This document shows positions 36,365-38,691 of a DNA stretch of 38,691 bases, piece after piece; positions within the stretch are counted from its first letter, which is position 1; each line of letters begins with the position of its first letter. Under the pieces are notes generated by a model, which had not been told where the DNA came from, did not search any database, and worked only from the letters and a program-made list of their open reading frames with translations. The stretch covers positions 1-38,691 of the forward strand of contig NZ_JAPHNL010000281.1 of assembly GCF_026274175.1 (NCBI RefSeq). Reading direction: 5' to 3'. Source of the stretch: Streptomyces beihaiensis. GTDB taxonomy: Bacteria; Actinomycetota; Actinomycetes; Streptomycetales; Streptomycetaceae. A program made the position numbers and the translations under genes.

Positions 36365-37492
36365 GTGTCGTCCTCAACCGAAGCCTCCGGTGCCCGCCAG
36401 TCGGGTAGTGGCGCGGGCATCAGCCCCATAGCCGACGCGGCGCCGCTGTCCCTGTGCGCCCGCGAGCCGCACGTCCCCGCGGAGCGCCTGGTCGCGGAGA
36501 TGGTGCCGCCGCCCCGGTTCGACGCCGTCCGCTTCGACACGTACATACCGGACCCGAACCAGCCCAGCCAGCACCAGGCCGTCCAGATCCTCGGCGGGTT
36601 CGCCACCGGGCTCGACGGGGCGCGGGCCCCCGGGGGCAAGGCGAAGAAGAAGTGGTTCGGGCGCAGGTCCGCCGCCGTGCCGAGCGGACCGCGGGGGGTG
36701 TATCTCGACGGTGGGTACGGCGTCGGCAAGACGCATCTGCTCGCCTCCCTGTGGCACGCGACCCCGGCCGCGCCCGAGCAGAAGGCGTTCGGCACGTTCG
36801 TCGAGCTGACGAACCTGGTGGGCGCGCTCGGCTTCCAGCAGACGGTGAGGACGCTCAGCGGTCACCGGCTGCTGTGCATCGACGAGTTCGAGCTGGACGA
36901 CCCGGGCGACACCGTCCTCGTGTCGACCCTGCTCGGCAAGCTCGTCGAGGCGGGCGTGGCACTCGCCGCGACCTCGAACACGCTGCCGGGCAAGCTGGGC
37001 GAGGGCCGGTTCGCCGCAGCCGACTTCCTGCGCGAGATCCAGGGCCTGTCGGCGCACTTCAGGCCGTTGCGCATCGACGGCGACGACTACCGCCACCGGG
37101 GCCTGCCGGAGGCGCCCGCGCCGTTCACCGACGAGCAGGTCACCAAGGCCGCGTACGCCACCGACGGCGCTTCGCTCGACGACTTCCCGCATCTGCTCGC
37201 GCACCTCGCGCGCGTGCACCCCAGCCGGTACGGCGCGCTGACCGACCGGCTCAGGGCCGTGTGCCTGACCGATGTCTCGGCGGTGCCCGACCAGTCGACG
37301 GCCCTGCGGCTCGTGGTCCTCGCCGACCGGCTGTACGACCGGGAGATCCCGGTGCTCGCCTCGGGTCTGCCCTTCGACCGGTTGTTCAGCGAGGAGATGC
37401 TGAACGGCGGCTACCGCAAGAAGTACTTCCGGGCGATATCCCGGCTCACGGCCCTGGCGCGCGACGCGAAGGCGCTCGTACGGGACGCGTAG
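36365..37492 (+). CDS. zapE: Cell division protein ZapE / AFG1-like ATPase
   Basis: A 375-residue P-loop ATPase of the AFG1/ZapE family. Walker A is GGYGVGKTH (Lys122), Walker B is LLCIDEFELDD (Asp173-Glu174), and the family-specific NGGYRKKYFRAISRL C-terminal segment is present, together with VPPPRFDAVRFDTY near the N-terminus. In E. coli ZapE destabilises FtsZ polymers; in mitochondria AFG1 helps degrade or handle membrane proteins. Which role applies in this organism is not known. The first 40 residues are a poorly conserved serine/alanine-rich leader. GTG 36365 is used with AGGTGGGGAG just upstream; the frame is open earlier without similarity. Confidence 0.93.
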   Translation: MSSSTEASGARQSGSGAGISPIADAAPLSLCAREPHVPAERLVAEMVPPPRFDAVRFDTYIPDPNQPSQHQAVQILGGFATGLDGARAPGGKAKKKWFGRRSAAVPSGPRGVYLDGGYGVGKTHLLASLWHATPAAPEQKAFGTFVELTNLVGALGFQQTVRTLSGHRLLCIDEFELDDPGDTVLVSTLLGKLVEAGVALAATSNTLPGKLGEGRFAAADFLREIQGLSAHFRPLRIDGDDYRHRGLPEAPAPFTDEQVTKAAYATDGASLDDFPHLLAHLARVHPSRYGALTDRLRAVCLTDVSAVPDQSTALRLVVLADRLYDREIPVLASGLPFDRLFSEEMLNGGYRKKYFRAISRLTALARDAKALVRDA

Positions 37493-37560
37493 GACCTGTC
37501 GGCCGGTTTTGACCGGTGCGGCGCGGAGTGTCGCGCGGGCCGCCTGGGCAGGGTCCCGGC

Positions 37561-38457
37561 ATGGATGAACGGTCGCGTACAGCTTGGGAGTTCACCGACG
37601 ACCGCGGGCACCTGGCCACCGCGCCACGGACGCCCGAGCGGGTCGTCGCGTACATACAGGCCGCCGCCGGCCTGTGGGATCTGGGGGTGCGGCCCGTCGG
37701 GTTCTTCGGCTCGTTCCACGACGGGGAGAACCCGGACCGGACCAAGGCGGGGTCCCTGCCCCTGGGCGGGGCGGAGGGCGACGGTGTCCCGTACCTCGGG
37801 GCGGGCTCCGGGCTCGCCGTGGACGACGTGCTCGCCCTGCGGCCGGACCTGGTGGTGGCCCTCACGTACGGCGGCGGACAGGTCTACGGGATCGAACCGG
37901 ACCTGGCCAAGCACCTGGAGGAGCACGTGCCGGCCGTCGTCATCGACGTCGGCCGGGGCAGCTCGCTGGCCGGGGTGCGGGAGCGGTTCGCCGAGCTCGG
38001 CCGCACGCTCGGCGCGGCCGAGGAGCCGGGCGCGACGGCGGAACTCGCGCGCGCGAAGAGCGAGCTGGCGGCGGTCGCGGAGCGTGCCGGGTCGGTGCGC
38101 GTACTGGCCCTCTCCCCCGGCGGCCCGGACAGCGTGCATCTCGCACGGCCCGCCAAGTGGCCCGACCTGAGCGCGCTGACCGGTCTCGGCGTGCGGGCCG
38201 TTGAGCCGCCCGAGGGCCCCGGCGTCAACTGGTCCACCGGCACCTGGGCCGACGCCGCGGAGCTCAGGCCCGACGTGGTGCTCCTGGACGCCCGGGCGAA
38301 CGCGGCGCCGCGCGAGCGGTACGCGCACGACCCGCACTGGACGTCGGTGGCCGATCACGCGACCGTGCTGCCCTGGAACCCGGAGCTCGCGCCCAGCGCC
38401 GCCGCGCACACGGCGTACCTCGGCGCGGTGGCGGAGGCGCTGCGCGGGCGGACGTGA
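37561..38457 (+). CDS. ABC-type iron-siderophore substrate-binding-like protein without a signal peptide
   Basis: A 298-residue protein with the FhuD/BtuF-like (class III) binding fold: RVVAYIQAAAGLWDLGVRP, then LRPDLVVALTYGGG, and the C-terminal lobe PDVVLLDARAN. Such proteins normally carry a lipoprotein signal and deliver ferric siderophores to an importer. Here the sequence begins MDERSRTAWEFTDDRG with no hydrophobic segment or lipobox, so it is probably cytosolic or exported by another route. No permease or ATPase gene follows. ATG 37561 is chosen from homology; an upstream start at 37516 adds only a basic glycine-rich run that is no signal peptide. A long backbone helix is absent or short. 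Confidence 0.82.
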   Translation: MDERSRTAWEFTDDRGHLATAPRTPERVVAYIQAAAGLWDLGVRPVGFFGSFHDGENPDRTKAGSLPLGGAEGDGVPYLGAGSGLAVDDVLALRPDLVVALTYGGGQVYGIEPDLAKHLEEHVPAVVIDVGRGSSLAGVRERFAELGRTLGAAEEPGATAELARAKSELAAVAERAGSVRVLALSPGGPDSVHLARPAKWPDLSALTGLGVRAVEPPEGPGVNWSTGTWADAAELRPDVVLLDARANAAPRERYAHDPHWTSVADHATVLPWNPELAPSAAAHTAYLGAVAEALRGRT

Positions 38458-38464
38458 CCCGTTC

Positions 38465-38511
38465 AGGTCTCACCGCAGGGCCCCCAGGGGTCGGCCGGCC
38501 GGGGCAGACCT
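38465..38511 (+). terminator. Possible terminator of the siderophore-binding-like gene
   Basis: AGGTCT at 38465-38470 pairs with AGACCT at 38506-38511, enclosing the GC-rich symmetric stretch CCCCCAGGGG and CGGCCGGCCG. It starts eight bases after the stop codon. No T-run. Confidence 0.35.
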
Positions 38512-38559
38512 TCCGCGCGGCGCCCGAATAATCCCATTTACAGCGCTATCGTGCGCCGG

Positions 38560-38691
38560 GTGATCAGCTGCCCCGCTTCCGTACGCCGCTCCGTACGCCG
38601 AACCGCGCTCTCCTGCGCCCTGGGCGCGCTCGCCGTGTACCGCAGCAAGCTCACCGAACTCGATGCGCTGATCGGGGAGTTGACCGCCGTG
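38560..38691 (+). CDS. Partial CDS of unknown function, cut by the window end
   Basis: An open frame that runs off the 3' edge, beginning GTG 38560 (MISCPASVRRSVRRTALSC), with GTG 38551 three codons upstream also possible. The visible 44 residues show a basic start, a short hydrophobic stretch (ALGALAVY) and then LTELDALIGELTAV, compatible with a signal-anchor-like or amphipathic N-terminus. Codon use looks coding (G/C in nearly all third positions). I do not recognise it, and the sequence is too short for more. The upstream 60 bp includes the relatively AT-rich patch AATAATCCCATTTACAGCGC, possibly a promoter. Confidence 0.45.
   Translation, partial: MISCPASVRRSVRRTALSCALGALAVYRSKLTELDALIGELTAV

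Overview
The window is chromosomal DNA of a high-GC actinomycete, almost certainly a Streptomyces. The reasons are the very strong G/C bias at third codon positions (which also creates long antisense shadow frames), frequent GTG starts, a bifunctional germacradienol/geosmin synthase, a subtilisin-inhibitor-like protein, a secreted AroQ-type chorismate mutase, a DUF1707-FHA protein and a SAV2148-family HEPN protein. I see no rRNA, tRNA, insertion sequence, integrase or CRISPR array. Most of the window looks like ordinary vertically inherited chromosome; 22.9-32 kb looks the most accessory.

Layout. 1-5 kb: ketopantoate-reductase-like protein, DUF1697 protein, a small-molecule kinase-like protein, a DEDDh exonuclease and the SAV2148-type HEPN protein. 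5.3-15.9 kb: a glycogen/trehalose district with glgX (debranching), treY (maltooligosyltrehalose synthase) and treZ (trehalohydrolase), which together can turn glycogen into trehalose. They are interleaved with an MFS transporter, an M14 metallopeptidase, a subtilisin-inhibitor-like protein and an FHA protein. 15.9-20.7 kb: a coupled M24 peptidase/phosphotransferase pair, a membrane PDZ protein, and a LysR regulator divergent from a glutamine-amidotransferase-like protein. 20.7-24.1 kb: geosmin synthase, whose stop codon interlocks with that of the convergent neighbour, then a secreted chorismate mutase that runs into a degenerate 18-bp tandem repeat array.

24.1-32 kb: a fusion of a YkgJ-like cysteine cluster to pentapeptide repeats, a translationally coupled alpha/beta hydrolase-P450 pair, and then a tightly packed three-gene cassette (27337-31925). 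The cassette encodes a winged-helix-like protein of unknown function, a large P-loop ATPase whose Walker A lysine is arginine, and a membrane-anchored extracellular type I periplasmic-binding-fold protein without any ABC transporter partner. It is the best candidate here for an undescribed sensing or conflict system.

32-38.7 kb: a SAM methyltransferase, a GNAT acetyltransferase remnant, the murC-msrB operon, a small protein often mislabelled indole-3-glycerol phosphate synthase, a RibD-C-type reductase, a ZapE-like ATPase, a siderophore-binding-type protein without a signal peptide, and the start of an unidentified gene cut by the window edge.

Starts were set from visible Shine-Dalgarno sequences, coupling and family alignment from memory. 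No database search was run, so family names rest on motif recognition.
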